Assembly: GCF_019449565.1 (NCBI RefSeq)
Contig: NZ_JAGRPM010000024.1
Span: 1 to 52,826 of the forward strand
Reading direction: 5' to 3'
DNA length: 52,826 nucleotides
Origin: Rhodoblastus sp.
GTDB lineage: Bacteria > Pseudomonadota > Alphaproteobacteria > Rhizobiales > Beijerinckiaceae
The notes under the pieces were generated by a model. That model was given only the letters and a program-made list of their open reading frames with translations, did not search any database and was not told the origin of the DNA. A program made the position numbers and the translations under genes. Below are positions 8,730 to 17,144 of the stretch, piece by piece; position 1 is the first letter of the stretch, and the number at the start of each line of letters is the position of its first letter.

Positions 8730-8906
8730 TCAGCGTTGGCTCTTGACGCCCACCGGCTTGCACCAGCGCAGTTCGCGCGTTTCCATGATGATGCTCCCGG
8801 GGCGCAGGGCTTCCGGCGGCATTTCTCCCTTGACGCCGCTTTCCTGGCACCAGGCGAAATGGATCCGAGTGGGCAGTTTGCAATAGATGCAGCGGGTGAT
8901 CGGCAT
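8730..8906 (-). CDS. Small cysteine-containing protein, 58 residues
   Basis: The reverse strand reads GAGGACGACCA immediately before an ATG at 8904-8906, an excellent ribosome site, and the frame runs 58 codons to TGA at 8730-8732. The peptide starts MPITRCIYCKLPTRIHFAWC and has a later RWCK, giving a CxxC pair plus two single cysteines, which could form a treble-clef or zinc-ribbon-like site. No signal peptide is evident. It lies 143 bases upstream of proS on the same strand, possibly with its own promoter. The overlapping reverse frame of 77 codons lacks a comparable start. I do not recognise a named family; the coding call rests on start quality and composition. Confidence 0.55.
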   Translation of the reverse strand: MPITRCIYCKLPTRIHFAWCQESGVKGEMPPEALRPGSIIMETRELRWCKPVGVKSQR

Positions 8907-9172
8907 TGGTCGTCCTCAGCAAAAAGTGTTGCACGCGCCGGCCGGATCGTCGCCGATCCGGTTTGCCCCTGGTCCGCCTCCTCGCCCCGATTGCATTCCC
9001 GATTGCCTTGGGCGATTTTCTAATGCTTTGGTCTAAGCACGGATCATGCCAACGCCATGCTTAACGCCCGGTTAACGACGCGCCAGAGCCCTCGCGCGAA
9101 AAGGCTTCCGGTCGCGTGGCAAACGAGCTATGACGCAAACACGCGGTTTGCGCGGAAAATCGGAAGCCTTTC

Positions 9173-9601
9173 ATGCTGTTTGCCCTGCTCGCTCTGGTCT
9201 TCGCCTCGGCTTTCGCCGGCGCCGCGCTTTATCTGAACCTCGTCGAGCAGCCAGCCCGCCTCGCCCTCGACGACGCCTCGATGATTCGCGAATGGGCGCC
9301 GAGCGACCGGCGCGGCTTCGCCTTGCTTGGCGGCCTCGCGCTGCTCGCGGCTTTGTCGGGCCTCGCCGCCTTTGGCCACGGCTCGGACGTGCGCTTCCTG
9401 ATCGGCGCGCTGCTGGCTTTGGCGAGCTGGCCCTATACCTATTTCGTCATCGTGCCGCTGAACAACAGGCTGCTCGCCGCCTCGCCGGCGCAGCCCGACG
9501 CCGACGCCCGCGAGATCGTCACCTTCTGGGGCCTGCTGGAATGGGGCCTGTTCGCCCTCGCCGCCGCCTCAGCCGCGGTCTTCGCCTGGGCTTCGCTTTA
9601 A
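9173..9601 (+). CDS. DUF1772 membrane protein
   Basis: A 142-residue inner-membrane protein with four hydrophobic segments (about 2-20, 47-66, 75-95, 122-140). The motifs LNLVEQPARL after the first helix, and WPYTYFVIVPLNNRLL in the middle, identify the DUF1772 (anthrone oxygenase-like) family. Members are small four-helix membrane proteins, mostly of unknown activity. Start ATG at 9173 follows GGAAG at suitable spacing. It stands alone: the gene to the left is divergent and the one to the right is convergent. Confidence 0.85.
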   Translation: MLFALLALVFASAFAGAALYLNLVEQPARLALDDASMIREWAPSDRRGFALLGGLALLAALSGLAAFGHGSDVRFLIGALLALASWPYTYFVIVPLNNRLLAASPAQPDADAREIVTFWGLLEWGLFALAAASAAVFAWASL

Positions 9602-9662
9602 CGCCCGCGCGCCTCGGAAGCACCGGGCCCATATCCATCCGGTCAATCGCGCACCGGCGGCT

Positions 9663-10634
9663 TCAGGTTTGTTTGGACATCGTGAAGTAGCCATGCTGGA
9701 CGCCGTTAATGGTGACTGCGCCGTTCATCGTGGATTTCATCGGCGTCAAAATCTCGAATTGCCGAACCCATCCGGGCGGATCGTCCGAGAAACTCCAGTC
9801 GATGCTGCCAGCCATTGTCCACCATTTCCCGCGATGAGGGCGCATTGAAGCGTCCATCCAGGAAACTTTGCCATTCCCTTCGAAAACAAAATAACCGCTC
9901 CAATCGCCGATGACAGCGAGCCAAGTCCCTGGCAAATAGGATTGAAACGCATAATTGACAGCCTCAGGCGACGCTTCAGCTCCCGCGATGATCTTGCCGT
10001 CCAGCGCAATCTTGGCGTGAGGCGAAGTCTCGCTGGCCCAAGGCAAAGTCAGGACCTCTTTTTCGCGCTGCCTCTGAATTTCGGGCAATCCTTCCGACGG
10101 CATATCGTAATTTGAATCGCGCATGCCCGGCTCTGTGCAGTACTCGCTTTTTCTATACTGCCTCATTGAAACGCCAATGGTCGTAAATCCAACGACCCGG
10201 CGACCCGGAAACACCCTGGTCGACATTTCGCAAAGAAAGGACGCGCCTTCATCTCCAGCAGCTGCTTGGCAGCCCATAATCAGAACCGGGGCTCCGGCGT
10301 TCAGAAGCCTGTTGATAAAGACCAATGGCGAACTATATTTTCTCCAAAGCTCAGTGAAATTATATCCTTTCCCCGAACTGTCAGCGTCAATTTGACCGGG
10401 GGATCCATGGACGTTAATAGCAAGCCTAGAAATCCCACCTGTAACTTGTCCTGCCGCCTGCCCCAATTTCTCACTCAAATCGCCAATATTATTAAACATA
10501 AATCCCGCATCCCATCCGGCCTGACCGTGTTCGTTCCCTGCCGGATATTGCAAATTCGTCCCCCCGCCCAAAAGGCGCGCATCCGCGCAAACGCTAAGGG
10601 GAACGTTCTTGGAAAAGGCCCAGATCGCCGCCAT
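9663..10634 (-). CDS. DUF4347-like protein with an unknown beta-rich C-terminal domain
   Basis: A 323-residue protein, started at the ATG 10632-10634, which is preceded by GAGG at seven bases; 29 codons further upstream are open but lack a site. The N-terminal part carries LAINVHGSPGQID (His76) and VLIMGCQAAAGDEGASFL (Cys122), then VVGFTTIGV. That His...Cys order and spacing match DUF4347, a module usually found at the head of large adhesins and similar in layout to clan-CD (caspase-like) peptidases. Residues from about 240 to the end form a separate module rich in Trp and Gly (GTWLAVIGDWSGYFVFEG, later MAGSIDWSF), probably a small beta-barrel. No signal peptide. Base composition is clearly AT-richer than its neighbours, so it is probably acquired. 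Catalytic activity is hypothesis only. Confidence 0.7.
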   Translation of the reverse strand: MAAIWAFSKNVPLSVCADARLLGGGTNLQYPAGNEHGQAGWDAGFMFNNIGDLSEKLGQAAGQVTGGISRLAINVHGSPGQIDADSSGKGYNFTELWRKYSSPLVFINRLLNAGAPVLIMGCQAAAGDEGASFLCEMSTRVFPGRRVVGFTTIGVSMRQYRKSEYCTEPGMRDSNYDMPSEGLPEIQRQREKEVLTLPWASETSPHAKIALDGKIIAGAEASPEAVNYAFQSYLPGTWLAVIGDWSGYFVFEGNGKVSWMDASMRPHRGKWWTMAGSIDWSFSDDPPGWVRQFEILTPMKSTMNGAVTINGVQHGYFTMSKQT

Positions 10635-10942
10635 TGTTCGACCTCGTTTTTGGCCTGCGCGTCCTTCGATAATTCGCGATAAAGGAATTCGTCTGAGACA
10701 CCCGCTATCCGGACAGGGCAATACTACCGATATTCTTGAAAAATCATGTCGCGGCGTGCGGCGAAAAGCTTGCAGTTATGTATAATAACTCCAATCGTAG
10801 ATATCGCCGACGTATTCGTCAAGGCAAAGATAATCGCTCCGCAAGAAAGCGGTCGCGTCTCCCCTGGGCCGAAGCGGCCTGTAACGCAGAAAACATTGAC
10901 AGCAGCGCGCCGACGTCGGGATTATGAGCGCCGAATCCTTGG
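10635..10942. other. Intergenic region between divergent genes
   Basis: 308 bases separating the DUF4347-like gene (leftward) from the alcohol dehydrogenase (rightward). The left part shares the AT-rich composition of the DUF4347-like gene; GC rises after about 10930. Short frames here are antisense or unanchored. I see no clear hairpin, repeat end or attachment site, so no boundary of a mobile element can be defined. Confidence 0.5.
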
Positions 10943-11947
10943 ATGGCAGCCATGTTCGCCATGATTTTGAACCGCATCGGCGCGCCGCTCGAATGGACGG
11001 AGCGCCCCGATCCCCTGCCCGGCCCGGGCGAAATCCGCCTGAAGATTTCCGCCTGCGGCGTCTGCCGCACCGATCTCCATGTCGTGGATGGCGAATTGCC
11101 GCATCCCCGCCTTCCCATCATTCCGGGCCATGAAATCGTCGGACGGGTGGACCTGATCGGCCCCGGCGTCAGCGGATTCGAGCTCGGCGAGCGCGTGGGC
11201 GTGCCCTGGCTCGGCCATACCTGCCAGGCTTGCGGGCCTTGCGTCGGCGGCCATGAAAACCTCTGCGACCATCCCGAATTCACGGGTTTCACCCGCGACG
11301 GCGGCTATGCGACCATGGCCATCGCCGACGCGCGCTTCGCCTTTCCATTGGGAGAATCGGGCGCGGACGCCGCGCTGGCGCCCTTGCTCTGCGCCGGGCT
11401 GATCGGTTGGCGCGCCTTCAAGATCGCCGGGCGCAGCGCGGGCCGCATCGAGCGGCTCGGCCTCTATGGCTTCGGCGCCGCCGCGCATATTCTCGCGCAG
11501 GTCGCGGTGAAGCAGGGCCATCAGGTCTTCGCCTTCAACCAGACCGGCGATACGGCCACGCAGGACTTCGCCCGGAAAATCGGCGCGGACTGGGCGGGCG
11601 GCTCCGACGAGACGCCGCCGGAAAAGCTCGACGCCGCGATCATCTTCGCCCCCGTCGGCGCGCTCGTTCCCGCCGCGCTTCGAGCCGTGCGCAAGGGCGG
11701 CGCGGTGGTCTGCGCCGGCATTCACATGAGCGACATTCCAAGCTTTCCCTATTCGATCCTGTGGGAGGAGCGGCAACTCGTCTCGGTCGCCAACCTGACC
11801 CGGCGCGACGGCGTCGAATTCCTGCGCCTCGCGCCGCAACTCGGCGTCGAGACCACCACCAAGATCTACCGGCTCAAACAAGCCAATGCCGCGCTCGCCG
11901 ACCTGCGCGCGGGCGCCTTCGACGGCGCCGCCGTGCTGGTTCCATAA
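10943..11947 (+). CDS. Zinc-dependent alcohol dehydrogenase family protein
   Basis: A 334-residue medium-chain dehydrogenase/reductase. The catalytic-zinc ligands are in [18 protein letters not shown] and PGHEIVGRV; the structural-zinc lobe is [18 protein letters not shown] with four cysteines. The nucleotide-binding strand is [16 protein letters not shown], a GxGxxx variant typical of the short 'adh family 2' group rather than classic GxGxxG. Ends with the family's [12 protein letters not shown] tail. Substrate and cofactor cannot be read from sequence. Three nearby ATGs (10943, 10952, 10961) are possible starts; none has a decisive ribosome site. The stop codon overlaps a possible start of the next gene (TAATG), and the PPK2 gene follows by 17 bases, so the two are likely cotranscribed. 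Confidence 0.9.
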   Translation: MAAMFAMILNRIGAPLEWTERPDPLPGPGEIRLKISACGVCRTDLHVVDGELPHPRLPIIPGHEIVGRVDLIGPGVSGFELGERVGVPWLGHTCQACGPCVGGHENLCDHPEFTGFTRDGGYATMAIADARFAFPLGESGADAALAPLLCAGLIGWRAFKIAGRSAGRIERLGLYGFGAAAHILAQVAVKQGHQVFAFNQTGDTATQDFARKIGADWAGGSDETPPEKLDAAIIFAPVGALVPAALRAVRKGGAVVCAGIHMSDIPSFPYSILWEERQLVSVANLTRRDGVEFLRLAPQLGVETTTKIYRLKQANAALADLRAGAFDGAAVLVP

Positions 11948-11964
11948 TGCCGGGGGATGGAAAA

Positions 11965-12846
11965 ATGGCCGTGACGAAATTCGCAATCGACACCAGGAAA
12001 TTCCGCGTCAAGGAAGGCGACAAGGTCGATCTGGCGGACTGGCCGACTCTGGTCGATCCCGTCTATCGCGACAAGGACGATTACCACGCCCTTCTGGCCA
12101 GCCAGATCCTTCGGCTGAGCGATCTGCAGCAGAAGCTCTATGCGCATGACCGCGACTCGCTGCTGCTGATTTTTCAGGCCATGGACGCGGCGGGCAAGGA
12201 CGGCGCGATCAGCCACGTCATGTCCGGCGTCAATCCGCAGGGCTGTCAGGTCACGTCGTTCAAGCACCCGAGCGGCATCGAACTGGAGCATGATTTCCTG
12301 TGGCGCACGACGCGAGAACTGCCCGAACGCGGCATGATCGGCATTTTCAACCGCTCCTATTACGAGAGCGTCCTCATTCTGCGCGTCCATCCGGACCTGT
12401 TGAAGGCCGAAGGGTTCGATCCGAAAAAGGCGGACGGGGATTTCTGGCGCAAGCGGTATCGCTCGATCGCCGATCTCGAGCGCCATCTGGCCGCCAACCA
12501 CACTCATGTCGTCAAAATCTTCCTCCATCTCTCCAAGGAGGAGCAGCGCAAACGCTTCCTCGCCCGCATCGACGAGCCGGAGAAGAACTGGAAATTCTCG
12601 CAGGCCGATATTGAGGAGCGCGGCTTCTGGGACGATTACCAGAAGGCCTATGCGAAATGCCTGTCCGAGACGAGCACGAAGGAAGCGCCCTGGTTCGTCG
12701 TCCCCGCCGACGACAAATTCTCGGCGCGGCTGATTGTCGCGCATATCATGCTGGAAAGGCTGGAATCGCTGAACCTCGCCTTCCCCAAGGTGAGCGAGGC
12801 GCGAAAGAACGAATTGCAGGCGATCCGCGCCCAATTGAGCGAGTGA
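11965..12846 (+). CDS. ppk2: Polyphosphate kinase 2 family nucleotide phosphotransferase
   Basis: A 293-residue PPK2-family enzyme that uses polyphosphate to phosphorylate nucleotides. Walker A-like loop is [13 protein letters not shown] near 67-79, the lid/Walker B-like segment is [18 protein letters not shown] near 127-144, and the conserved tail includes [23 protein letters not shown]. The one-domain architecture and these motifs fit PPK2 class III or class I rather than the two-domain class II enzyme; AMP, ADP or both may be substrates. I choose the ATG at 11965; an in-frame ATG at 11947 overlaps the preceding stop and would add six residues. Functionally it links to the NUDIX and Pit genes nearby through phosphate storage, as inference. 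Confidence 0.92.
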   Translation: MAVTKFAIDTRKFRVKEGDKVDLADWPTLVDPVYRDKDDYHALLASQILRLSDLQQKLYAHDRDSLLLIFQAMDAAGKDGAISHVMSGVNPQGCQVTSFKHPSGIELEHDFLWRTTRELPERGMIGIFNRSYYESVLILRVHPDLLKAEGFDPKKADGDFWRKRYRSIADLERHLAANHTHVVKIFLHLSKEEQRKRFLARIDEPEKNWKFSQADIEERGFWDDYQKAYAKCLSETSTKEAPWFVVPADDKFSARLIVAHIMLERLESLNLAFPKVSEARKNELQAIRAQLSE

Positions 12847-12873
12847 CGTGGCGCCGACGGACGCAGCGAAAGA

Positions 12874-13683
12874 TCAGTCCGGGATTTCGTCGACCCAAAC
12901 CTTGAATTCGCGCAAGGTCTGCGCGCCGAAAAAATGCACCAGCGGCGTATCCGCAGCGTCGCGGCCCTGCGACATCAGGATCCGGCCCGTGCGCGGCGCA
13001 TTGTTACGCGGATCGAACACCCACCAGCGGCCGCCGAGAAACACTTCCATCCAGGCGCAGAAATCCTGCGCCTCATAGGGCAGCGGCAGGCCGACGTCGC
13101 TGATGTAGCCGCTGCAATAACGCGCTGGAATATTCAGTCCGCGCGCGAAAGTAATGGCGAGATGGGTGAAGTCGCGGCAGACGCCGGTGCGCTTCTGATA
13201 GGCTTGATAGGCGGTAAGGGTCGGATTGGCCTGATCATAGCCGAAGCGGATATGATTATTGACGAAATCGCAAATCGCCTGGACGCGCGCCCATCCCGGC
13301 GGGAACGAGCCGAACAGCCGCCACGCTTCATTCGACAGCAGATCCGTCTCGCAATAGCGGCTGCCGAGCAGAAACTCCAAAGTATCGGCCGGCAGGTCGG
13401 CGATTTCATGCTGGACCGCCTCGGTATTGACCGGATCGATCGCCCGTATTGCATGAAACACGGTATCCGATTTGATGCGGATCAAGCCGGGCGGCGCGAC
13501 AAGGCGCGTGCAGAGATTGCCGAAGCCGTCGATATAGGTGTGCTGCGGCACGGCCGGCTCGGTGCGTATATAATCCGGCTGTTCGAGCTGCGCGGCTTGG
13601 CGCTGGTGGACGTTGAGCAGACAGATGATCGGCGTGACCGCCGAAGTTTCGTAGGCCATGTCATAGCCGATGCGAAGGCGCAT
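12874..13683 (-). CDS. Transglutaminase-like family protein
   Basis: A 269-residue cytoplasmic protein with the bacterial transglutaminase N-terminal beta domain (MRLRIGYDMAYET, then YIDGFGNLCTRLVAPPG) followed by the papain-fold core. The catalytic cysteine is Cys169 in TGVCRDFTHLA; the aspartate is Asp224 in WWVFDPRNN. At the position of the usual histidine (DFHAW) this protein has Cys209 (DFCAWMEVFLGGRWW), so the standard Cys-His-Asp triad is incomplete. Relatives in Hyphomicrobiales also vary at this residue, as far as I recall. AGGA at seven bases supports the ATG at 13683. It converges with PPK2, 27 bases apart. Role unknown; protease or amidase activity is not assured. Confidence 0.88.
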   Translation of the reverse strand: MRLRIGYDMAYETSAVTPIICLLNVHQRQAAQLEQPDYIRTEPAVPQHTYIDGFGNLCTRLVAPPGLIRIKSDTVFHAIRAIDPVNTEAVQHEIADLPADTLEFLLGSRYCETDLLSNEAWRLFGSFPPGWARVQAICDFVNNHIRFGYDQANPTLTAYQAYQKRTGVCRDFTHLAITFARGLNIPARYCSGYISDVGLPLPYEAQDFCAWMEVFLGGRWWVFDPRNNAPRTGRILMSQGRDAADTPLVHFFGAQTLREFKVWVDEIPD

Positions 13684-13905
13684 TAAAAATCCTGACCTTG
13701 AAACGAAATTCCCGACCCGCCAACTGGAACATAGCAGTCTTCAGAGCCGGCGGCGCGACCGCGCGACGATATCCGTCACAATATTACGCGATCCAGGCAA
13801 TTTCATCTAACGCAACCTTGTCGAAAATACGATTCCTTTAATTCAATTCACGCCACAGCCCTTTAAAGCGTTCAAAAACACAATAAACAGCCAACAAATG
13901 CTCAA

Positions 13906-13938
13906 AAATGAGGCGGCGGACCATATGGTCCGCCGCCT
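13906..13938 (-). terminator. 28-bp perfect palindrome acting as terminator of the lipoprotein gene
   Basis: 13911-13938 is a perfect 28-bp palindrome centred on CATATG, with arms AGGCGGCGGACCAT and its complement. Read leftward it is followed by CATTTTTGAG, so it fits an intrinsic terminator 65 bases beyond the lipoprotein stop. The remaining part of the 319-base gap (13684-13905 and 13939-14002) is AT-rich on the left and holds no gene that I can support. Confidence 0.7.
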
Positions 13939-13972
13939 GGAAGATCGAATCGCCCTGATCGCCGAGGCAATA

Positions 13973-14010
13973 CCAGGAGACTCAGGAATAACGCCAGGAG
14001 AATCAGGAAT
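13973..14010 (-). repeat. Two-copy 21-bp tandem repeat spanning a stop codon
   Basis: CCAGGAGACTCAGGAAT (13973-13989) recurs at 13994-14010 with one mismatch, giving a 21-bp period. The right copy contains the stop codon and last codons of the lipoprotein gene. As 21 is a multiple of three, the duplication also doubles the in-frame stop. Confidence 0.75.
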
Positions 14011-14389
14011 TGAGCTTCCAGCCGCCAGCGGCGCGGCAGGCGGTTCCCTTGCCGACCTGCGGCCGTCCATTGACGTAAATGGTGTGGCTGATCTCGCGGC
14101 AATCGCCAGTCGCGGCGCCCGGCGCGACATAGCCATAGGCGCCGTCGGCGCCGCGCCAAGTCTTGCGTTCCCCGGAATTCAGCGCCTCGATCTCCGCATT
14201 ATTGGCCGCGGTCCGGCTGACGGCGTCGAGGCTGCCGCCAAGCGAGCCGCTGGCCAGCCCCGTATAGGGCGGCGGCGGAGCGACAGCAGCGGCGGCCGCC
14301 GCTGGGGCGGTCGCCTCGGGCGTGGTGGTCGCGCAACCCGCCAGGGAGACGAGGAGCGCGCAGGCCAGGCCGGCGCGGGCCAGAATCAT
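14003..14389 (-). CDS. Outer-membrane lipoprotein, 17-kDa surface-antigen-like
   Basis: A 128-residue lipoprotein. The start at 14387-14389 has GGAGG nine bases upstream; an earlier ATG at 14434 does not. The signal peptide MILARAGLACALL ends in the lipobox SLAGC, so the mature lipid-anchored Cys is near residue 20. A low-complexity Ala/Pro linker follows, then a module with SGERKTWRGADG, CREISHTIYVNG and GTACRAAGGWKL, which resembles the C-terminal half of rickettsial 17-kDa/RT0821-type surface antigens, including the paired cysteines. These are outer-membrane proteins of unclear role. It is downstream of and codirectional with the two-component operon (111-base gap) and is followed by the palindromic terminator. 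Confidence 0.8.
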   Translation of the reverse strand: MILARAGLACALLVSLAGCATTTPEATAPAAAAAAVAPPPPYTGLASGSLGGSLDAVSRTAANNAEIEALNSGERKTWRGADGAYGYVAPGAATGDCREISHTIYVNGRPQVGKGTACRAAGGWKLNS

Positions 14390-14500
14390 CACGGCAAACC
14401 TCCAGAACAATAGGGATCTTGAATTCGGCGGCATATTAGACGCCGCCTTCCAGGGACGAAAGACGAAAAGACTAAAAAATCACGGCGGGTCAATGCGGGG

Positions 14501-15880
14501 TCAGTCGCGCGGCAAAGCGGGCAGGACCAGCCCGGCGCGCAACCCGCCGAGCGGCGAACTGCTCAAGTTCAGCTTGCCGCCATAGGCCCCCGCGAGATCG
14601 ACCACAATGGACAGGCCGAGCCCCGAGCCGGGCTTGCTCTCATCGATCCGCCGTCCACGCCGCAAGGCTTCGTCGCGGCGGTCGGCGGCGAGGCCAGGCC
14701 CGTCGTCGTCGATGGTCAGCTCGAAGAAGAGCCGGTCGCTCCCGCTCGAAGGCAGGGCCTCGGCGACCACCCGCACCTCGCTTTTCGCCCATTTGCAGGC
14801 GTTGTCGATGAGATTGCCGGCCATGTCGTCGAAATCCTGCTTCTCGCCCCGAAAGCGCAAATCCTCGGGACAATCCACAGCGAGGTCGATCGCCGGATAG
14901 ATCTTGCCAAAGGCGCGCGCCATGGCGGCCAAAGCCTGCGCGGGATCGGCGGCGGCCCCGATCGCCCCGGCGCGGGTCGCGGCGCGGGCGCGGTCGAGAT
15001 AGAATTTCACCTGGTCGCTCATCACCTCGGCCTGTTCGGCGACCTTGCGCGCGAGAGGCGTCTGCTCGGAATCGGCCTCGTTGACGATGACGCTCAGCGG
15101 CGTTTTCAGCGCATGGGCGAGATTGCCGACCTGAATGCGCGCCCGCTCGACAATCTCGCGATTGGCCCCGATCAGCAGATTCAGCTCCTCGGCGAGCGGC
15201 GCGATCTCCTGCGGAAATTCGCCGGCGACGCCCTCGGCCTGCCCGCGCCGCACGGCGACGACGTCGCGCCGCAGCTGGCGCAGCGGGCGCAGGCCATAGC
15301 GCACCTGGAACGCCATGGCCGCGACGAGCAGCAGCGCAAGCAGGAAAAAGGTGACGCCAATGTCGATTTCGAATTGCGCGACCTGCCCATCCACAGTCTG
15401 GGTCGTCGCAGCGACCTGCACCAGAAAATGGCCCTGGTCGCCGGCGTTGATGACACGCTCCAGCATCCGCAGCGGCTTGTTGTCCGGCCCCGCTATATTG
15501 CCGCGACGGCGCCCCGCCTGCCCGGGTTCGGCGGCGGATTCCGGCAGCCTTTGCAGGCGGCTGGCGAACAGCGAGCGCGAGGCGCGGATGTCGGTCGGGC
15601 TGACGTCGAGCCGGGTGATCTGCCAGTACCAGCCTGAAAGCGGCAATTCGAATTGCGGCTCGGCCAGCTGGCCGGCGTCGGACGCGTCGTCACGGGGAGA
15701 AGCAATGTCGGCGACGAGGGCGCGCAGATAGACGCCGAGCTGCTCGTCGAGCGCCGCCTCCGCCGTATCGCGGTGCAGGGCCGTCAGGACAAGCCCCGCC
15801 ACGGTCAGGATCACCACGCAGGCCGCCGCCGAGGAGACGAACAGCCGCATCGCGATCGAGGTGGCGGCGAGTCGCCTCAT
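14501..15880 (-). CDS. Sensor histidine kinase, PhoQ/FeuQ-type
   Basis: A 459-residue membrane kinase. One transmembrane segment lies near 18-40 (CVVILTVAGLVLTAL), a periplasmic sensor region of about 140 residues follows, then a second segment (FFLLALLLVAAMAFQV) and a HAMP-like linker. The phospho-acceptor His is in QVGNLAHALKTPLSVI, the form seen in PhoQ-like kinases; ATP-binding boxes are NLIDNACKWAK, DDDGPGL and SGLGLSIVVDL. I start at 15878-15880, immediately after the regulator's stop (TGA-C-ATG), because the longer open frame upstream is antisense-like Arg/Ser-rich. Third gene of the PepSY-regulator-kinase operon; partner is the response regulator at 15882. Signal unknown. Confidence 0.93.
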   Translation of the reverse strand: MRRLAATSIAMRLFVSSAAACVVILTVAGLVLTALHRDTAEAALDEQLGVYLRALVADIASPRDDASDAGQLAEPQFELPLSGWYWQITRLDVSPTDIRASRSLFASRLQRLPESAAEPGQAGRRRGNIAGPDNKPLRMLERVINAGDQGHFLVQVAATTQTVDGQVAQFEIDIGVTFFLLALLLVAAMAFQVRYGLRPLRQLRRDVVAVRRGQAEGVAGEFPQEIAPLAEELNLLIGANREIVERARIQVGNLAHALKTPLSVIVNEADSEQTPLARKVAEQAEVMSDQVKFYLDRARAATRAGAIGAAADPAQALAAMARAFGKIYPAIDLAVDCPEDLRFRGEKQDFDDMAGNLIDNACKWAKSEVRVVAEALPSSGSDRLFFELTIDDDGPGLAADRRDEALRRGRRIDESKPGSGLGLSIVVDLAGAYGGKLNLSSSPLGGLRAGLVLPALPRD

Positions 15881-15881
15881 G

Positions 15882-16568
15882 TCAGCGCGTCGGAGCGTGG
15901 TCCGGAGCCGCGCCCGGCTCCAGCATGTAGCCGAGGCCGCGCACGGTCTGGAGCACGTCCACGCCGAGCTTCTTGCGCAGCCGTCCGATGAAGACCTCGA
16001 TGGTGTTGGAATCGCGGTCGAAATCCTGATCGTAGAGATGTTCGACAATTTCGCTGCGCGAAACCACCCGCCCGGAATGGTGCATCAAATAGGCCAGCAG
16101 GCGGTATTCATGCGAGGTCAGCTTGACTGGCGCGCCGGAGACCAGCACCCGGCCCGAACGGGTGTCGAGCGAAACCGGGCCACAGGTCAGCTCGCTGCTG
16201 GCGTGCCCGGTGGCGCGGCGCAGCAGGGCCCGCAGGCGGGCCAGAATTTCCTCCATATGGAACGGCTTGGCGACATAGTCGTCGGCGCCGGCGTCGAAGC
16301 CCTTCACCTTCTCGGACCAGCCGTCGCGGGCGGTCAGGATCAGCACCGGCATGGCCCGCTCCGCCTTGCGCCAGGCCGCGAGCACGGCGATGCCGTCCAT
16401 CTTCGGCAGGCCTATGTCAAGGATTACCGCGTCATAAGGCTCGGTGTCGCCGAGAAAATGGCCCTCCTCGCCGTCGCTCGCGGAATCCACGGCATAGCCC
16501 GCGTCTTCCAGCGCGGCGACCAGCTGGCGGTTGAGGTCCTTGTCGTCCTCTATCACGAGAAGGCGCAA
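15882..16568 (-). CDS. OmpR/PhoB-family response regulator, PhoP/FeuP-type
   Basis: A 228-residue regulator. Receiver domain 1-115: acidic pair in VIEDDKDL, phosphorylated Asp in AVILDIGLPKMDG near 51, conserved Thr/Ala in LILTARD and Lys in VAKPFHMEE. Winged-helix DNA-binding domain from about 125 with TSHEYRLLAYLMHHSG, DRDSNTIEVFIGRLRKKLG and TVRGLGYML, all standard OmpR signatures. It is 12 bases downstream of the PepSY gene and one base from the kinase. The arrangement resembles Sinorhizobium FeuN-FeuP-FeuQ, where a small periplasmic protein restrains the kinase; applying that here is inference. Confidence 0.94.
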   Translation of the reverse strand: MRLLVIEDDKDLNRQLVAALEDAGYAVDSASDGEEGHFLGDTEPYDAVILDIGLPKMDGIAVLAAWRKAERAMPVLILTARDGWSEKVKGFDAGADDYVAKPFHMEEILARLRALLRRATGHASSELTCGPVSLDTRSGRVLVSGAPVKLTSHEYRLLAYLMHHSGRVVSRSEIVEHLYDQDFDRDSNTIEVFIGRLRKKLGVDVLQTVRGLGYMLEPGAAPDHAPTR

Positions 16569-16580
16569 TCGAATGTCCTT

Positions 16581-17144
16581 TCAGTGCGCGTTCAATCCGC
16601 TGACGACCTGGCCGGTCGCGGCGTTCATATATACATGGATCAGCGCGCCGTCGCTGCGCAGCAGGCTGATGTCATAGATATCCAGATCGTTCCATCGGCA
16701 TAATTTCCCGGCCAGCGCCTCGGACTGCGTCATGGCGGAGGCCTTGCGCATCAAGGCGAACGGCTCGCGGAGGCCGGCGCTGGCCACGCGCTCGCGCGTT
16801 TCGGCGGGGGAATAGCATTTCCGGGGACCGAATGGCGGCGCGCCGGGGGGAGGCGCGCCAAGCGGCTCGCCCGGAGGAGCGTTTGGCGGGCCAAGCGGTT
16901 GGCCATGCGGCGGCCCCGCATGCATGCCGGGGCGTTCGTCCGGGTAATCGTCAGGCAGCGGTTCGACGTCATAGGCGGGCGGGCCGTCATAGCGCGGACC
17001 GGAGAAACCCTGACCCCAGAATCGCGGGCCGCCGAAACGCCAGCCGCCGAAGCGAAAGCCATCCGCCCAAGCGGCGTTGACGCCGAGGGTAAGGAGCAGC
17101 CCGCAAAGGCAGAAGATCGCAGCCAGCGCGCGGATTTTGGCCAT
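16581..17144 (-). CDS. Exported PepSY-domain protein
   Basis: A 187-residue secreted protein. Signal peptide MAKIRALAAIFCLCGLL with a likely cut after NAAWA near 27. The mature N-terminus has aromatic-Gly repeats (FRFGGWRFGGPRFWG) and a Pro-rich stretch to about 110. The C-terminal 70 residues, from ETRERVASAGL to the end, are a PepSY-like module closing with IHVYMNAATGQVVSG. PepSY proteins often sit in the periplasm and inhibit partners. It is first in the operon with the response regulator 12 bases on, so periplasmic modulation of the kinase is the obvious hypothesis. No strong ribosome site precedes the ATG at 17144. Confidence 0.85.
   Translation of the reverse strand: MAKIRALAAIFCLCGLLLTLGVNAAWADGFRFGGWRFGGPRFWGQGFSGPRYDGPPAYDVEPLPDDYPDERPGMHAGPPHGQPLGPPNAPPGEPLGAPPPGAPPFGPRKCYSPAETRERVASAGLREPFALMRKASAMTQSEALAGKLCRWNDLDIYDISLLRSDGALIHVYMNAATGQVVSGLNAH

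Noticed and set aside
11407..11964. N-terminal extension of PPK2 into the alcohol dehydrogenase gene
   Set aside because: Arg-rich shadow frame; the PPK2 family begins at MAVTKF, with a better start at 11965.
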